Positions 27,710 to 36,873 of a stretch of DNA of 64,000 bases are shown piece after piece. A program made the position numbers and the translations under genes. The stretch is from JAKZVK01 sp965237575 (GTDB lineage Bacteria; Acidobacteriota; Terriglobia; Bryobacterales; UBA6623). The stretch covers positions 2,108,001-2,172,000 of the forward strand of contig CBDEGI010000004.1 of NCBI GenBank assembly GCA_965237575.1. Direction: 5' to 3'. The notes under the pieces were generated by a model. It did no database searches. It worked only from the letters and a program-made list of their open reading frames with translations, and had not been told where the DNA came from. Each line of letters opens with the position of its first letter. The stretch's first letter is position 1.

Positions 27710-28651
27710 CTACCTGGTTGACGAGGCGCCTTGGATACACGCGGGCCGCCGGCACGGCGATCCAGATCTACCCGTGGCAAGTGATCGCAGGTCAGCGATC
27801 ACGCTGACCGCCAACGATTCCACCCGTGGCAAGTGATCGCAGGTCAGCCACGACGCCTGCCCCTCAGCCGAAGCCTGGCGGACGAGGTCTTCGCCGACTA
27901 CGATCGCGCCGGTAAAGCCCTCGGTGTGCCAGTGGGCCCCGGCGTCCAACGCCGGGAGTTGGGAGGACTCAGGGGCCGGCCATGGGCTGATGTAGAAGTA
28001 GGGCTGGCTGTAACTACCATCACCCGGAGACATGCCGAAGCCGATGGTCGTAGCGCTCTCGCCGGTGCCGTTCAGCGTGATAAGCGTGGCGATGTCAAAA
28101 TGGTGCGGCCAGCAGCGCACCTCCGAGGCGCCGGGCTGCGCCTTCGCCACCTTGGCGATGAGCGCGGCGGCGTTCGCATAGTAGCGAAACAGTTCCGCGA
28201 AGGCTTGGCCTTCGTCGACGGAGAACGCCTGCCCATCAGCCACCGGGTGATGCGGGATCTCGAAATGGAGTGGCTCGTCGAAAGACCCGCTGTCGAGGCC
28301 CTTGGCCGTGAGCTTGCCGGCAACCCACTCCGAGGCTTCATGAAGCGTTCGGCCGGACAGCGCCAAGTCGGCCTCGAGTTCACCGCCAGGGCCGAGCAGG
28401 CATAGCCGTAGATCCTCCAGCCGCAGACCCAGTTGGAACCCACCGGGCTCCGCGGGCCTCGAAAGGAACATATCTTGCGAGTGGTCCCAGCCCAGATTGG
28501 TATGGCTGTCGTCCGGCTTGGCGGGCACGTAGCCGCGGGCCACGCGCGTGAGAAGCTGCGCCGCGTGATGGCACTGCAGCCGTACCTCCGTCAAAGACGC
28601 GGGGTCGCAAGAGCCCAGTTGCCGCCACTTGGTGTTGGTATTGTTCGCCAT
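27710..28651 (-). CDS. Conserved hypothetical protein with altered C-terminus
   Basis: A 313-residue soluble protein; ATG 28651 is chosen for the GAGG just upstream. It has distinctive conserved stretches: RCWPHHFDIATLITL, SPGDGSYSQPYFYISPWP and AHWHTEGFTGAIV, with many His, Trp and Asp that could form a metal site. I have seen such motifs only in uncharacterised bacterial proteins and assign no function. The last 40 or so codons run through a 52-bp-period tandem duplication at 27770-27848, and 52 is not a multiple of three. The C-terminal residues are therefore probably not ancestral. It lies 10 bp from the start of the SDR gene region and reads in the same direction. Confidence 0.75.
   Translation of the reverse strand: MANNTNTKWRQLGSCDPASLTEVRLQCHHAAQLLTRVARGYVPAKPDDSHTNLGWDHSQDMFLSRPAEPGGFQLGLRLEDLRLCLLGPGGELEADLALSGRTLHEASEWVAGKLTAKGLDSGSFDEPLHFEIPHHPVADGQAFSVDEGQAFAELFRYYANAAALIAKVAKAQPGASEVRCWPHHFDIATLITLNGTGESATTIGFGMSPGDGSYSQPYFYISPWPAPESSQLPALDAGAHWHTEGFTGAIVVGEDLVRQASAEGQASWLTCDHLPRVESLAVSVIADLRSLATGRSGSPCRRPACIQGASSTR
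27770..27848. repeat. Tandem duplication, 27-bp unit at a 52-bp period
   Basis: ACCCGTGGCAAGTGATCGCA and the next seven bases occur at 27770-27796 and again at 27822-27848. The copies overlap the 3' end of the conserved hypothetical gene and shift its reading frame between copies. Confidence 0.9.
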
Positions 28652-28661
28652 GCGAAACACC

Positions 28662-29384
28662 TCAAGTCCGGCCGGCTGGGCCGTAGATAGGAACTATCAC
28701 ACCGTACAGAGCACGGGCAGCGTCAGACGCAAGAAAGAGAATCGTGTCCGCCACCGCCGCCGGCTCGACCCACTTCGAGAAGTCTGCCTTGGGCATGGCC
28801 TCGCGGTTCTGCGGAGTGTCCATGGTCGTCGGTAGGACGCAGTGAACATGCACGCCGGAGTCCTTGACCTCTTCCGCCATCGCTTCGGTCAGCCGGATGA
28901 CCCCGGCTTTGGCAACGCTGTATCCGGCCGCGCGGGGCATGCCGGCGAGACCGTGCGGGCTGCCGACGTTGATCACCGCGCCGCGGCCTTGCTTGATCAT
29001 GTGGGGGACAATGGCTCGGCACGTGACGAGCGCCGTGAGCACGTTCAGCCTGAACAGGAGTAGCCAGTCATCGGGGTGATCCTCGTGCACGGGCTTGCCC
29101 GCGCGAAAACCACCAACGGTATTCACGAGCACATCGATGCGTCCGAATCGTTGAAGGGCTTCCCCGACGAGGCCGCGGACGGAGTCTTCGCTGGCCAAGT
29201 CGACGGTGCCGGCCAGGTAGTGATCCGCGGAAGATGCCAGTTGCGGGTACGCGGCGTTCAGCCGCTGCTGGGAGCGGTCGACCAACACGGTCTTGGCGCC
29301 GGCCCGTTGGAACGCGACCGCCACGGCCCGGCCAAGGTTGCCGCTGGCGCCAGTGATGATCGCCACCTTGCCTGAGAAATCCAT
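28662..29384 (-). CDS. Short-chain dehydrogenase/reductase
   Basis: A 240-residue SDR oxidoreductase that should use NAD(P)H on a small carbonyl or alcohol substrate. The nucleotide-binding motif is TGASGNLGRAVA, followed by VLVNTVGG (NNAG equivalent) and the catalytic Tyr and Lys in GYSVAKAG, with Ser in INVGSPHG. The start ATG 29384 has an excellent AAGGAGG site. It ends 10 bp before the start of the conserved hypothetical gene, so the two are probably co-transcribed. The substrate cannot be told from sequence. Confidence 0.9.
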   Translation of the reverse strand: MDFSGKVAIITGASGNLGRAVAVAFQRAGAKTVLVDRSQQRLNAAYPQLASSADHYLAGTVDLASEDSVRGLVGEALQRFGRIDVLVNTVGGFRAGKPVHEDHPDDWLLLFRLNVLTALVTCRAIVPHMIKQGRGAVINVGSPHGLAGMPRAAGYSVAKAGVIRLTEAMAEEVKDSGVHVHCVLPTTMDTPQNREAMPKADFSKWVEPAAVADTILFLASDAARALYGVIVPIYGPAGRT

Positions 29385-29426
29385 CGCAGGGCCTCCTTTC
29401 TACTTGACCTGTTCGAGAAGCGGCGC

Positions 29427-30929
29427 CTACGGCCGGCCGGCGCGGTCTTCGAAGCAGTACAACGTGTTTCTGGTGCGGAGGTAGATGCGGTTGTCGACGA
29501 TCGCGGGGGTGGCGTAGACCTCGTCCTCGAAGTCGTGGGAGGCGAGGATCTCCCACTGCCCACCGGCCTTGACCACGGTGGCTTTTCCCAACTGGCTGAT
29601 CATGTAGACCTTGCCATCGGCGCCGACGGGGGAGGAGTAGTATTTGTCGAGCGCCCCCTTCAAGCGGCCCTGCTTGAGAATCTTGCCGGTCGTGGCGTCG
29701 AGCGTCGTGAGGATGCCGCCGTCCTTGACAAGGTAGAGTACGCCGTCATAGAGCAGCGGCGACGGGACGTTGGGGAGGAATTTCTCGAGCCGCCACGCCA
29801 CGTTGCCGGCGTCGGTCAGGTTGCCGCGGCCGCCGTGACGCACCGCCACCAAGCTGCTGCGTGACGTGCGGCGGATGCGGTGGAACTCCCAGTCCCGCGC
29901 GTCGACAAGCTGATCGTGGTCGAGGTCGATGAGGTAGAGGCGTCTCTTGGGCTCGACGATCTTCAGTTCCTCTTCGTTGATCTTGCCGTCGCCATCCTTG
30001 TCCGCCTTTTCGAGAACCTGCTCGAACGAAGGCATGTCCGCCGCGGGAACGGCCGTGCTGCCCTCCCAGGAGTTGGCGTAAATCATGCCGCCGTCGACGA
30101 TCGGCGTGGACTTCGGCTGCCAGCCGCCTCCGTTGACCCACCAGAGCTTTTCACCCGTCTCGGCCGAATATGAGGCCAGGAAATAGGCGCTGGGTACGAT
30201 GACCTCGAGCGGCCCCTGCGCCGCCTGGTAGACCGCGGGCGTGACATAGGAACGGGTCGTCTCCGGGCGTTCGGTCCGCCAGCTCACCTTGCCCGTGTCC
30301 TTGTCGACCGCGAGCAAGTAAGGGTCGGTGTCGCCGTCACAAACGAGAATCAGGCGATCGCCTGCCAGGATCGGCGAGGAGCCATGACCGTTGACATTGT
30401 TGAACGGCCCCAGTGGCAGACGCCAACGCTCGGTCCCGTCGAATCGATAGGAAATCAGCCCGTAGTCCCCGAAAAAGACGTAGATGTTCTCGCCGTCGCT
30501 GACGGCACTCGGCGACGCGGCGGAGTTCGTCGGTTCATAGCGCTCCATTCGCGGCCGCGGCGCTTGCTTTTTCCACAGGATCTCTCCGTTGCGGCGATCG
30601 ACGGCGATCGTGTAGAGCTTGCCGCCTTCGTCGATGACTTTCTCCCGGCCGGCGTCGGCGCGGGCGCCGCCCTCGGCCGCGGTGAGGAAGATACGGTCGC
30701 CGCTAATGACAGGCGAAGAGTGGCCTCCGGGCAACGCAGTCGTCCAAACGACGTTCTCGGAGCCGAAGTCCGCCGGTAGGCCGGTGGCTTCCGCGACGCC
30801 GTTGCCGTTAGGCCCACGGAAGCGGGGCCAGTCGGCGGCGCTGGCTGGCTTGTGGATCGAGCCGAGCGAGACGATTACGAGTGCTAGTGCGAAACGCGGG
30901 CGAGCGAGAATCCGGGGCTTCGGCGGCAT
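29427..30929 (-). CDS. Secreted PQQ-like beta-propeller protein with EF-hand
   Basis: A 500-residue exported protein. ATG 30929 is chosen, since it begins a signal peptide (FALALVIVSLGSIHKPASA); the frame is open 32 codons further upstream without signal character. The body is built of outer-membrane-protein-B-like/PQQ-like blades: WPRFRGPNGNGVAEATGLP, GHSSPVISGDRIFLTA, YLLAVDKDTGKVSW and TLDATTGKILKQG. An EF-hand loop, DKDGDGKINEEEL, sits in the middle and should bind Ca2+, with a second weaker one at DLDHDQLVDARDW. No dehydrogenase active site is visible, so a scaffold or binding role is more likely than catalysis. Confidence 0.85.
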   Translation of the reverse strand: MPPKPRILARPRFALALVIVSLGSIHKPASAADWPRFRGPNGNGVAEATGLPADFGSENVVWTTALPGGHSSPVISGDRIFLTAAEGGARADAGREKVIDEGGKLYTIAVDRRNGEILWKKQAPRPRMERYEPTNSAASPSAVSDGENIYVFFGDYGLISYRFDGTERWRLPLGPFNNVNGHGSSPILAGDRLILVCDGDTDPYLLAVDKDTGKVSWRTERPETTRSYVTPAVYQAAQGPLEVIVPSAYFLASYSAETGEKLWWVNGGGWQPKSTPIVDGGMIYANSWEGSTAVPAADMPSFEQVLEKADKDGDGKINEEELKIVEPKRRLYLIDLDHDQLVDARDWEFHRIRRTSRSSLVAVRHGGRGNLTDAGNVAWRLEKFLPNVPSPLLYDGVLYLVKDGGILTTLDATTGKILKQGRLKGALDKYYSSPVGADGKVYMISQLGKATVVKAGGQWEILASHDFEDEVYATPAIVDNRIYLRTRNTLYCFEDRAGRP

Positions 30930-31138
30930 TGTCTGCGAGTGTAGCTCTGACGTTCGGTGTGCCGCAATGTGGCCTCCGTGCCCCAAGCCCTGCGGTTCTG
31001 AATCGTCATCTGAAGAACGTGTCAAGGTGAAGGTCCGGGCTAAGGTGTGGCGTAAGGCCCCAGCCCCAGCCTTGCCGAGTCTCGATTCTTCGGGACTCAG
31101 GATGGCAAGTGACCGAGCAGCGCCTGTTGATCGGGGCC

Positions 31139-31970
31139 TCAGATCCCTAGCTCAGCTTTAGCTTCGCTGAACTTCTCCATGGCGAACGAGAGGTCATCTT
31201 CGGTGTGGGCGGCGGAGACCTGGGCGCGAATCCGCGCCTCGCCCTTGGGGACCACCGGGTAGGAGAAGCCCACCACGTAGACGCCCTTGTCGAGCATCTT
31301 GTCGGCCATCTGTCCGGCCAGGACCGCATCCCCGAGCATGATCGGCACGATCGGGTGCTCGCCGGGCAGGATGTCGAACCCACGCTCTTGCATCCCTTGG
31401 CGAAAGAGCTTCGTGTTGGCTTCGAGACGGTCGCGCAGCTCGGTTGACTCAGACAGGATCTCGATGGCTTTGATGGCTCCGGCGACAATCGGGGGCGCGA
31501 CGGTGTTCGAGAAGAGATGAGAAGAGATACGGCCGTGATCGCTGGCGAAGCATGTCGACGATTCCTCTGCGTCCGCTTGTGAATCCGCCGCTGGCGCCGC
31601 CGAGCGCTTTGCCCAGCGTGCCGGTGATGATGTCGATGCGCCCCATGACGTCGTGATAGTCGGGCGTCCCGCGGCCGGTCTTGCCGAGGAAGCCGGCGGC
31701 GTGGCAGTCGTCAATCATCACGAGGGCATCGTACCGGTCGGCTAGGGTACAGATCTCCGGCAGGTTCGCGATGTAGCCGTCCATCGAGAACACGCCGTCG
31801 CTGGCAATGAGGCGGAAGCGCGCACCGGCGGCTTCTTTGAGCTTCGCCTCGAGATCGGCCATGTCGCTGTTGCGGTAGCGGAAGCGTTGCGCTTTGCACA
31901 AGCGGATGCCGTCGATGATCGAGGCATGGTTCAACTCGTCAGAAATGACGGCGTCTTCGGGCCCTAGCAG
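31139..31970 (-). pseudogene. kbl: Glycine C-acetyltransferase, 5'-deleted and frameshifted
   Basis: The remaining part matches 2-amino-3-ketobutyrate CoA ligase, the second enzyme of threonine catabolism: SDELNHASIIDGIRLCKA, IASDGVFSMDGYIANL, the PLP region GTLGKALGGASGG, and PYPVV-like ending FSYPVVPKGEARIR. About 115 N-terminal residues are missing, judged by the E. coli length of 398. At 31509-31528 a 10-bp tandem duplication (GAGAAGAGAT twice) shifts the frame; removing one copy restores RPYLFSNTVAPP. Its 5' edge abuts a tdh fragment. It cannot make a working enzyme. Confidence 0.88.
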
Positions 31971-32116
31971 TCATCCCACTTCCAATTATGGCCGTCGGTC
32001 CCGCAAATGCCCGTGCGGTCGACTTTGATCAGGACGTCGTTGATACCGATGTCGGGGATGGGGATGTCTTCCATCCAGAGGCCGGGCTCGGCTTTGGATT
32101 TGACGAGTGCTTTCAT
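31964..32116 (-). pseudogene. tdh: L-threonine 3-dehydrogenase, N-terminal fragment
   Basis: ATG 32116 begins MKALVKSKAEPGLWMEDIPI and continues to GICGTDGHNWKWDD, the zinc-site start of Tdh, then stops at TAG 31964-31966. Only about 50 of 340 codons remain. The junction with the kbl remnant is immediate and out of frame. A tdh-kbl operon therefore lost about 1.2 kb of internal sequence in one deletion. Confidence 0.85.
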
Positions 32117-32150
32117 GGATGGTGACCGTCGTTTCGTTGCCGGCCCACCG

Positions 32151-33008
32151 TCAAGTCCGCGACCAACGGCTCGGGTCGATGCCAGGCGCCTCGTATCGCA
32201 TGTTGGGGGGCTTGTTGCCGACATCGATGTCCGCGCGGCGCATGTTGCGGTCGCCCAGGTACTTGCGCACCGCCGGCGGCTGCTTGGCCACCTCGTCGCG
32301 GTCCCAATCTTCCACCTCGGCCAGCGGTCCAGCCCAGGCGGGACGGTAGGCCAACGCGAGCATCTCGCGGGCGCGATCTCCGCGGTTGGGATAGTTGCCG
32401 TGAAAAACCCTGTAGTTGATCAACACCGCCGAGCCGGCTTTGGCCGTGACCATCACCTCTTCGGGGTGGCCTTCGTAGCGGTGGTAGGGGTTACCGTCGG
32501 AATGCATCGAGAGATGCGAGTGTGGGATGACGCGGAACGGCGATACTTCGGGCGTCAAGTCATCGAGGTAATAGAGCACCCGCACCATGACCGGGCAGGT
32601 ATGCTTCGCGCCGAAAATCGTCGAGCCGTAGGGCTGCCCGTCGGTATGGAAGCTCACGCCCGGATGGCCGGGCTCCGAGCGGGCGTAGTCGTAACTCATC
32701 AGGATCAGGTCATCGCCGAAGACCTTCTCGAGGAACTCGACCGCCGGCGGGTTGGCGATCAGTTCGGTGACGGCACCGCCGTGGAACTGCACGCCCGGAC
32801 AGCCGCGTTGATGGGGGCTGTAGTCGACCGCGCGGGTGGGAAGTTGAGCCGTCTGGTGCTTCAGTTGGGCGACTTGGTCCCCAGTCAGCAAGCCGGGCAG
32901 GACGACGTAACCCTCCATCTCGAGTTGCATCACCCGTTCGCCGAAAGCGAGCAGCGACCAATCACGGTCGTCGAGGATGGGTGTGGTTGTCGGTTTTGGG
33001 GTGCTCAT
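32151..33008 (-). CDS. Phytanoyl-CoA dioxygenase (PhyH) family protein
   Basis: A 285-residue Fe(II)/2-oxoglutarate-dependent oxygenase. ATG 33008 is selected; an upstream extension to 33062 is possible. The facial triad is visible as HTD in VSFHTDGQPYG and a distal His in RVFHGNYPNRGDR, whose Arg would bind 2-oxoglutarate. The N-terminal helix region (QLEMEGYVVLPGLLT) is typical. The gene lies 35 bp upstream of the tdh fragment on the same strand, but no functional link is clear. Substrates in this family range from lipids to secondary metabolites. Confidence 0.87.
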   Translation of the reverse strand: MSTPKPTTTPILDDRDWSLLAFGERVMQLEMEGYVVLPGLLTGDQVAQLKHQTAQLPTRAVDYSPHQRGCPGVQFHGGAVTELIANPPAVEFLEKVFGDDLILMSYDYARSEPGHPGVSFHTDGQPYGSTIFGAKHTCPVMVRVLYYLDDLTPEVSPFRVIPHSHLSMHSDGNPYHRYEGHPEEVMVTAKAGSAVLINYRVFHGNYPNRGDRAREMLALAYRPAWAGPLAEVEDWDRDEVAKQPPAVRKYLGDRNMRRADIDVGNKPPNMRYEAPGIDPSRWSRT

Positions 33009-33143
33009 GATAGGCCGCCGAGTCAGCGAGGCGGACTGCTCTCGCTGCTCGTTCCAACCCAATTAGACAACAAGCACCGATCAGACAACAAGCAACCTGC
33101 TTGCTCTAGACGCGGGCTCCCATGTCTACTGGGGTCAGCGTGA

Positions 33144-34759
33144 CTAGAAGTCCACTTGGAAGCGCGTCTGGAGGATGTTGGTCTTGCCGATGTCGGTGCG
33201 ATCGGCCAGTACGTAGTTCGACATCAGCCGTGTGTTGGGATTCAAGTACCAGTTGAGGCCGAGCGTGAGGTCCTGCAGCTTGCCTCCGACGATGAACTGG
33301 TCGTTGAGGTTGAGGCGCGAATAGCGCGCGGCGATCTCCCACGCGCCGATGCCCCCACCATTGGTCATCCCGACGCCTTCGGCCGGCTTGATGCGATCGA
33401 AAGCGGCCGACGTCGTGTTGTAGGGGCGGTGCTCGCCGCTCAAGAAGTAGCTACCTTGGGCGTAGAACGACGAGAAGTTCAGGCGGCTGCCCGTCGGGAT
33501 CGGGTCGGCGAGAGCGTGCGCGTACTCCGACTGGAACGAAGCCGAACCGAGCACGACGGCCGCTTCCGCGCCGATCAGGTCAAGCGTTTTGGCCGGGAAG
33601 AAGCCCGTGTTGACGAAACGCGGGGCTATGTGCGCCTCGGGCCTTTGTCGAAAGCGTAGGGTCCCCAGAGTGGGCTTGCGATGACTGTAAGCCAGCCCGA
33701 GGTGGAGCATCTTGCGGCCGCCGTCCTCTAGCCAAGGCCGGCCGGCAAGGCGGGAAGTGACGGCATACTTGCCATCCCCGACGGAGCGTCCAAAGTCACC
33801 CGTGTCTCGATAGACCCCCAGGTCCCAGGCAAGACGCTTGTCGAACCCTTCCTTGTGCATCAGGAGGCCCGTGTTGCGGCTGGGAGCAAAGACATTGCCC
33901 AGCGACCGCTCCATGAACGTGATGTACTTGCTGCTAGTTTGCTCCTCGAGGCTGAAGGGTTCCTTGCGGTGACCGACGAGCACGCTCCCGAGAATCGGCA
34001 CCTTATTGAAGCCGAGGTACATATCCTTCAGCGCCGCGGCACCGCCGGCGAAGTCCCACTGGGCCTTGAAATGAACACGGTCGTGGAGCTGGCCCTGGAG
34101 GTAAACCCGGGTGCGCCAGAACTCGGTACCGTCCGAGATTCCTCCAATCTCATTCTTGGTGGCGTCATCGGGCATGAAGAACGCCCAATCGTTCATCACG
34201 CGGCCGCCGATCCTGAACCGGACGGACTTGTCGGGCGTATCGAAGCGCAGACCGTTATTCCAGTAAACCTTGAACTCGTTGGGATCAGGTGCCGGGGCAG
34301 ACTGAGCGGCAGCTTGCGTCTCCTTCACGGCCTTGGCTTCCGCCGGGGCCTTGGCTTGCGCTGGGGGGGCTGGGCTGAGGAGAAGGGTGAGGGCGCAGCG
34401 GCGAGTGAACCCGCAGCTTCGTCGGCAGGCGCCGGAGCGGCCGCAAGCGCCGCGGCGGGCCCTGACTCGCTCCACGAAGCCCGCGTGAGGGTCGGCGCTC
34501 CCTGCCGCAACTCCTCTACGTCCTCGCTGAGACGCCTCAGCAGGAGGCCCTGAGCCTCCAGTAGCCGGCGCTGTTCCTCGATCTGCTGCTGCTGGCGCTC
34601 GACCAACTCGGCGAGTTGAGTAACCTCGTTGGCAAGGGGCGAGCTTCGTACTTCCGAGCTTGCTTCCTGGGCGCCCCAGAGCGCTGTGCCGGCGCTAAGA
34701 CCGGAAGCAAGAGTGACGAGTGCGATGCGTCGCGGAAGAGAGTGGTGCGCTGATTTCAT
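33144..34759 (-). pseudogene. Phosphate-selective porin O/P-like protein, one frameshift
   Basis: The intended protein starts at ATG 34759 with signal MKSAHHSLPRRIALVTLASG. A coiled coil follows (LAELVERQQQQIEEQRRLLE), then a Pro/Ala-rich linker. The frame changes at the G7 tract near 34362-34368; one extra base restores PPPAQAKAP. The downstream part is a 16-18-strand barrel of the porin O/P family (FKVYWNNGLRFDTPD, FRIGGRVMNDWAFF, FKAQWDFAGG, ending RFQVDF). It would carry anions such as phosphate across the outer membrane. Either a homopolymer sequencing error or a phase-variable tract could explain the shift. Confidence 0.8.
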
Positions 34760-34960
34760 ACGGTCATCATAACCGCGCACAATCGCCGCCATGCCCGGGA
34801 TATCCTCCCAGGGCCTGACCTCCGGAACCCGCGAGAGGTCGATTGCCCGTTCACAGATATTGATCGCCAGGTCGCCGATGCGCTCGAGGTCCGTCACTAG
34901 CGCGCCGCCCTTCGGCGTGCTACGCGGCCTGAGCAAGTGTAGGCGCTCCAGCCGCGTAGC
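34760..34960 (-). pseudogene. phoU: PhoU fragment
   Basis: The frame directly upstream of the porin start, open from 34960, contains GGALVTDLERIGDLAINICE and RPWEDIPGMAAIVR. These match the helix carrying the E-x-x-x-D-x-x-ERIGD-type metal motif of PhoU. Both ends are missing, about 65 codons remain, and the frame runs without a stop into the porin signal peptide. PhoU regulates phosphate uptake, so the remnant and the phosphate-type porin probably come from one locus. Confidence 0.6.
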
Positions 34961-35052
34961 TTACGCCCGACACCCCCCGACAGAAGCTAGCCTCGGCTAG
35001 AGACGCATTGGACCTATCCAGGGGCCGCTCGTGATTCTTGTGTTGAGACATG

Positions 35053-36009
35053 CTACTTTGCTACGGCGCGCTCACGAAGGTGCTCGGGCAACGACGGTCC
35101 GCGGCCGCCCACGTAGTTGAACTCTTCGCCGTACGCAAAGCCGTGCTTGGCGCCAATTGTCGCTGCCAACTCCTCGACGTACGCACGGACGAGCTTGCGT
35201 ACCGCGAGATCGTCGAGCGGCGTGAGCAGCGACGTCGGACGTCCGGCGGCCGTGAGGCGACCTTTCACAGTCTGTGCGTAGACGCGGTTGCGGGTACGAA
35301 GTAACTCGATGACGTTGACCTTCTGCTCGATTGTCGAGCTGATGTCGACGGTCATCATCTTGGCGCGGCCTTCGCCACCCTCGCCGGGCCGATAAGGACG
35401 CGACATGGCATAGAAATACACCTCGGGCGCACCGTGCCCGCTGAGCCCGACGCGCGCCAACTCCGGCGCGAACGTGCCGCCGCCGCTGTAGCCCCAGGAC
35501 TCCTCGGCGAGACGTCCGAGGAAGTACTGATCGCTGTCGTCTTGATAGTGGACGTAGGGGTCGGGGATGAAGAGCTTTTGTGGCTTGAAGTGACGGATCA
35601 GCCCAAAGAGTTGCTTGCGCATCTCGCTGCTCGAGACGTAGCCAAACTCGCCGCTCTTGTGTCCCATGTAGACGGTGTCGTTGACGCCGAGCAGCTTGGC
35701 GGCGTCCTTGGCTTCCTCGACGTTTGCCAGCCGCGCCTGGGCGGGGCTGAGGCCGTGCGTGATTTTCTCGTCATTGCCGAACTGAGCGACGTTGATGGTG
35801 TAGCCCTCTTGGACGAGCTTCGCGAGGGTGCCGCCGGCGCCGAACATGTAGTCACCCGACGAGGCGGTGACGACCAGGACGTTCTTCGCATCCTGGGTAT
35901 GGGCCGGGGCCGGCAGGAGAGCAAGGCCTAGCAGGAGCAAAACCAGAACCCGAATCTGTCCGCTTTTGTCCGTTTTTGTCCACTTTTGCCCGCTCTCTAT
36001 AGGGGCCAT
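35053..36009 (-). CDS. PIG-L deacetylase-like protein lacking the metal motif
   Basis: A 318-residue exported protein: ATG 36009, a hydrophilic lead of 20 residues, then a signal-type stretch (VLVLLLLGLALLPAPAHT). The fold matches PIG-L/LmbE deacetylases: KNVLVVTASSGDYMFGAGG, VAQFGNDEKITHG, VNDTVYMGHKSGE and PYVHYQDDSDQ. The canonical AHPDDE zinc motif is replaced by TASSGDYM, so the usual His and Asp ligands are absent. It may be a non-catalytic or differently metalated relative. The N-terminal lead is encoded by imperfect 12-bp repeats near 35955-35992. An in-frame open region continues upstream to 36495 but looks non-coding. Confidence 0.75.
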   Translation of the reverse strand: MAPIESGQKWTKTDKSGQIRVLVLLLLGLALLPAPAHTQDAKNVLVVTASSGDYMFGAGGTLAKLVQEGYTINVAQFGNDEKITHGLSPAQARLANVEEAKDAAKLLGVNDTVYMGHKSGEFGYVSSSEMRKQLFGLIRHFKPQKLFIPDPYVHYQDDSDQYFLGRLAEESWGYSGGGTFAPELARVGLSGHGAPEVYFYAMSRPYRPGEGGEGRAKMMTVDISSTIEQKVNVIELLRTRNRVYAQTVKGRLTAAGRPTSLLTPLDDLAVRKLVRAYVEELAATIGAKHGFAYGEEFNYVGGRGPSLPEHLRERAVAK

Positions 36010-36525
36010 CGGGGTCCTGGTGCATGGGCGCCCTCCGGGTGGTTGCCGTCGGGGCCGGGACGCTGATTGAGCCGCGCTTACAGCGCTCGACGGAATCTCG
36101 TGTCGGTCGGTGTCCCTGGGCTCACGCCCAGGGCTGTTGGTTGGATCACCCCCGCGGGGTTGGTCATGGCGCCACGTGGCGGTCGATTCGCTATTGTGTG
36201 GGCGGATGTCGCTGGGCTCGCGCGCGGCGCTGCCATCGGGGCTGTGGCCTGAAGAACGCCCGCGGGGTAGCCCCTCGGGGCCGGCGGGGTGCGGCGGATC
36301 GGTGCGCTGGGCACGCGCGGCGGTCGTCCAAGGGCGGGGCGCCGTGGCTGGTGCTGGTACGATTGCGGTCAAGGTTTCCTCGCCCTCAGTATAGGTGCCG
36401 GGGGTCGGGCCGCCGGGGTGCCGAGAGCGGTAAGTGACTGAAAACATAGAGGAAAAGTATTTTGGGAATCTGTGACTGGCCGTCATAGGCCTCATGAAGC
36501 GTCATCGAAGGCCGATTCGGTGACT

Positions 36526-36555
36526 GTCACCGATATGCCCGTCACCGATATGCCC
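36526..36555. repeat. 15-bp perfect tandem duplication
   Basis: GTCACCGATATGCCC is repeated twice without a gap in a non-coding region. It is the same size as the duplication at 12993-13022 but has a different sequence. Confidence 0.9.
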
Positions 36556-36627
36556 CCGGGCTACATCCTGCGCGGCCTCCCGGCTGCCGCAGTGCAGGTC
36601 TCCAGCCTAGATGCCTTTGCGTGGCTT

Positions 36628-36655
36628 CAGGGTTCGTGCCGGACCGCTCCCTGAC
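36628..36655. repeat. Dispersed repeat matching 5218-5245 in reverse
   Basis: These 28 bp are the exact reverse complement of 5218-5245. A shorter relative lies at 47051-47084 and a further fragment at 36801-36817. Confidence 0.85.
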
Positions 36656-36824
36656 CCGGACGAGCCGGAACCAAATAGGGTCTCCGCGTCGGACCGGAGC
36701 GAGGTGGGGCCTTGAGGGAGCGCGCGGGTTCACACCCGCGCCTCTGTACCGGCCTGTGAGATTCCTGCCGCGCTTGGCAAGGATTTCACTCCGTAGGTAC
36801 TGACGGTCACGGCTCGGAAAATGC

Positions 36825-36850
36825 AAGGGCCGGCCCGAAGGCCGGCCCTT
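36825..36850 (-). terminator. Strong hairpin terminator after the TonB receptor gene
   Basis: An 11-bp perfect stem AAGGGCCGGCC / GGCCGGCCCTT closes on a four-base loop (CGAA on this strand, TTCG on the transcribed strand, a stable tetraloop). It lies 24 bp after the stop of the receptor gene. Confidence 0.8.
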
Positions 36851-36873
36851 GGTTGAAGGTTGATGTCGAGCGG

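Larger units (their letters stand above)
36010..36873. other. Gene-free 860-bp stretch rich in degenerate repeats
   Basis: I see no convincing gene. Two imperfect units of about 110 bp (near 36095-36170 and 36205-36265) share CTGGGCTC...GCGGGG-type strings. A 15-bp tandem duplication is at 36526-36555. Dispersed repeats shared with 5218-5245 (36628-36655) and 43582-43609 (36720-36747) follow. A strong terminator hairpin closes the region at 36825-36850. Confidence 0.55.

Noticed and set aside
36010..36495. An upstream extension of the PIG-L-like gene giving a 480-residue protein
   Set aside because: The extension is Pro/Arg/Ala-rich and runs through degenerate repeats, while ATG 36009 leads directly to a signal-type segment.
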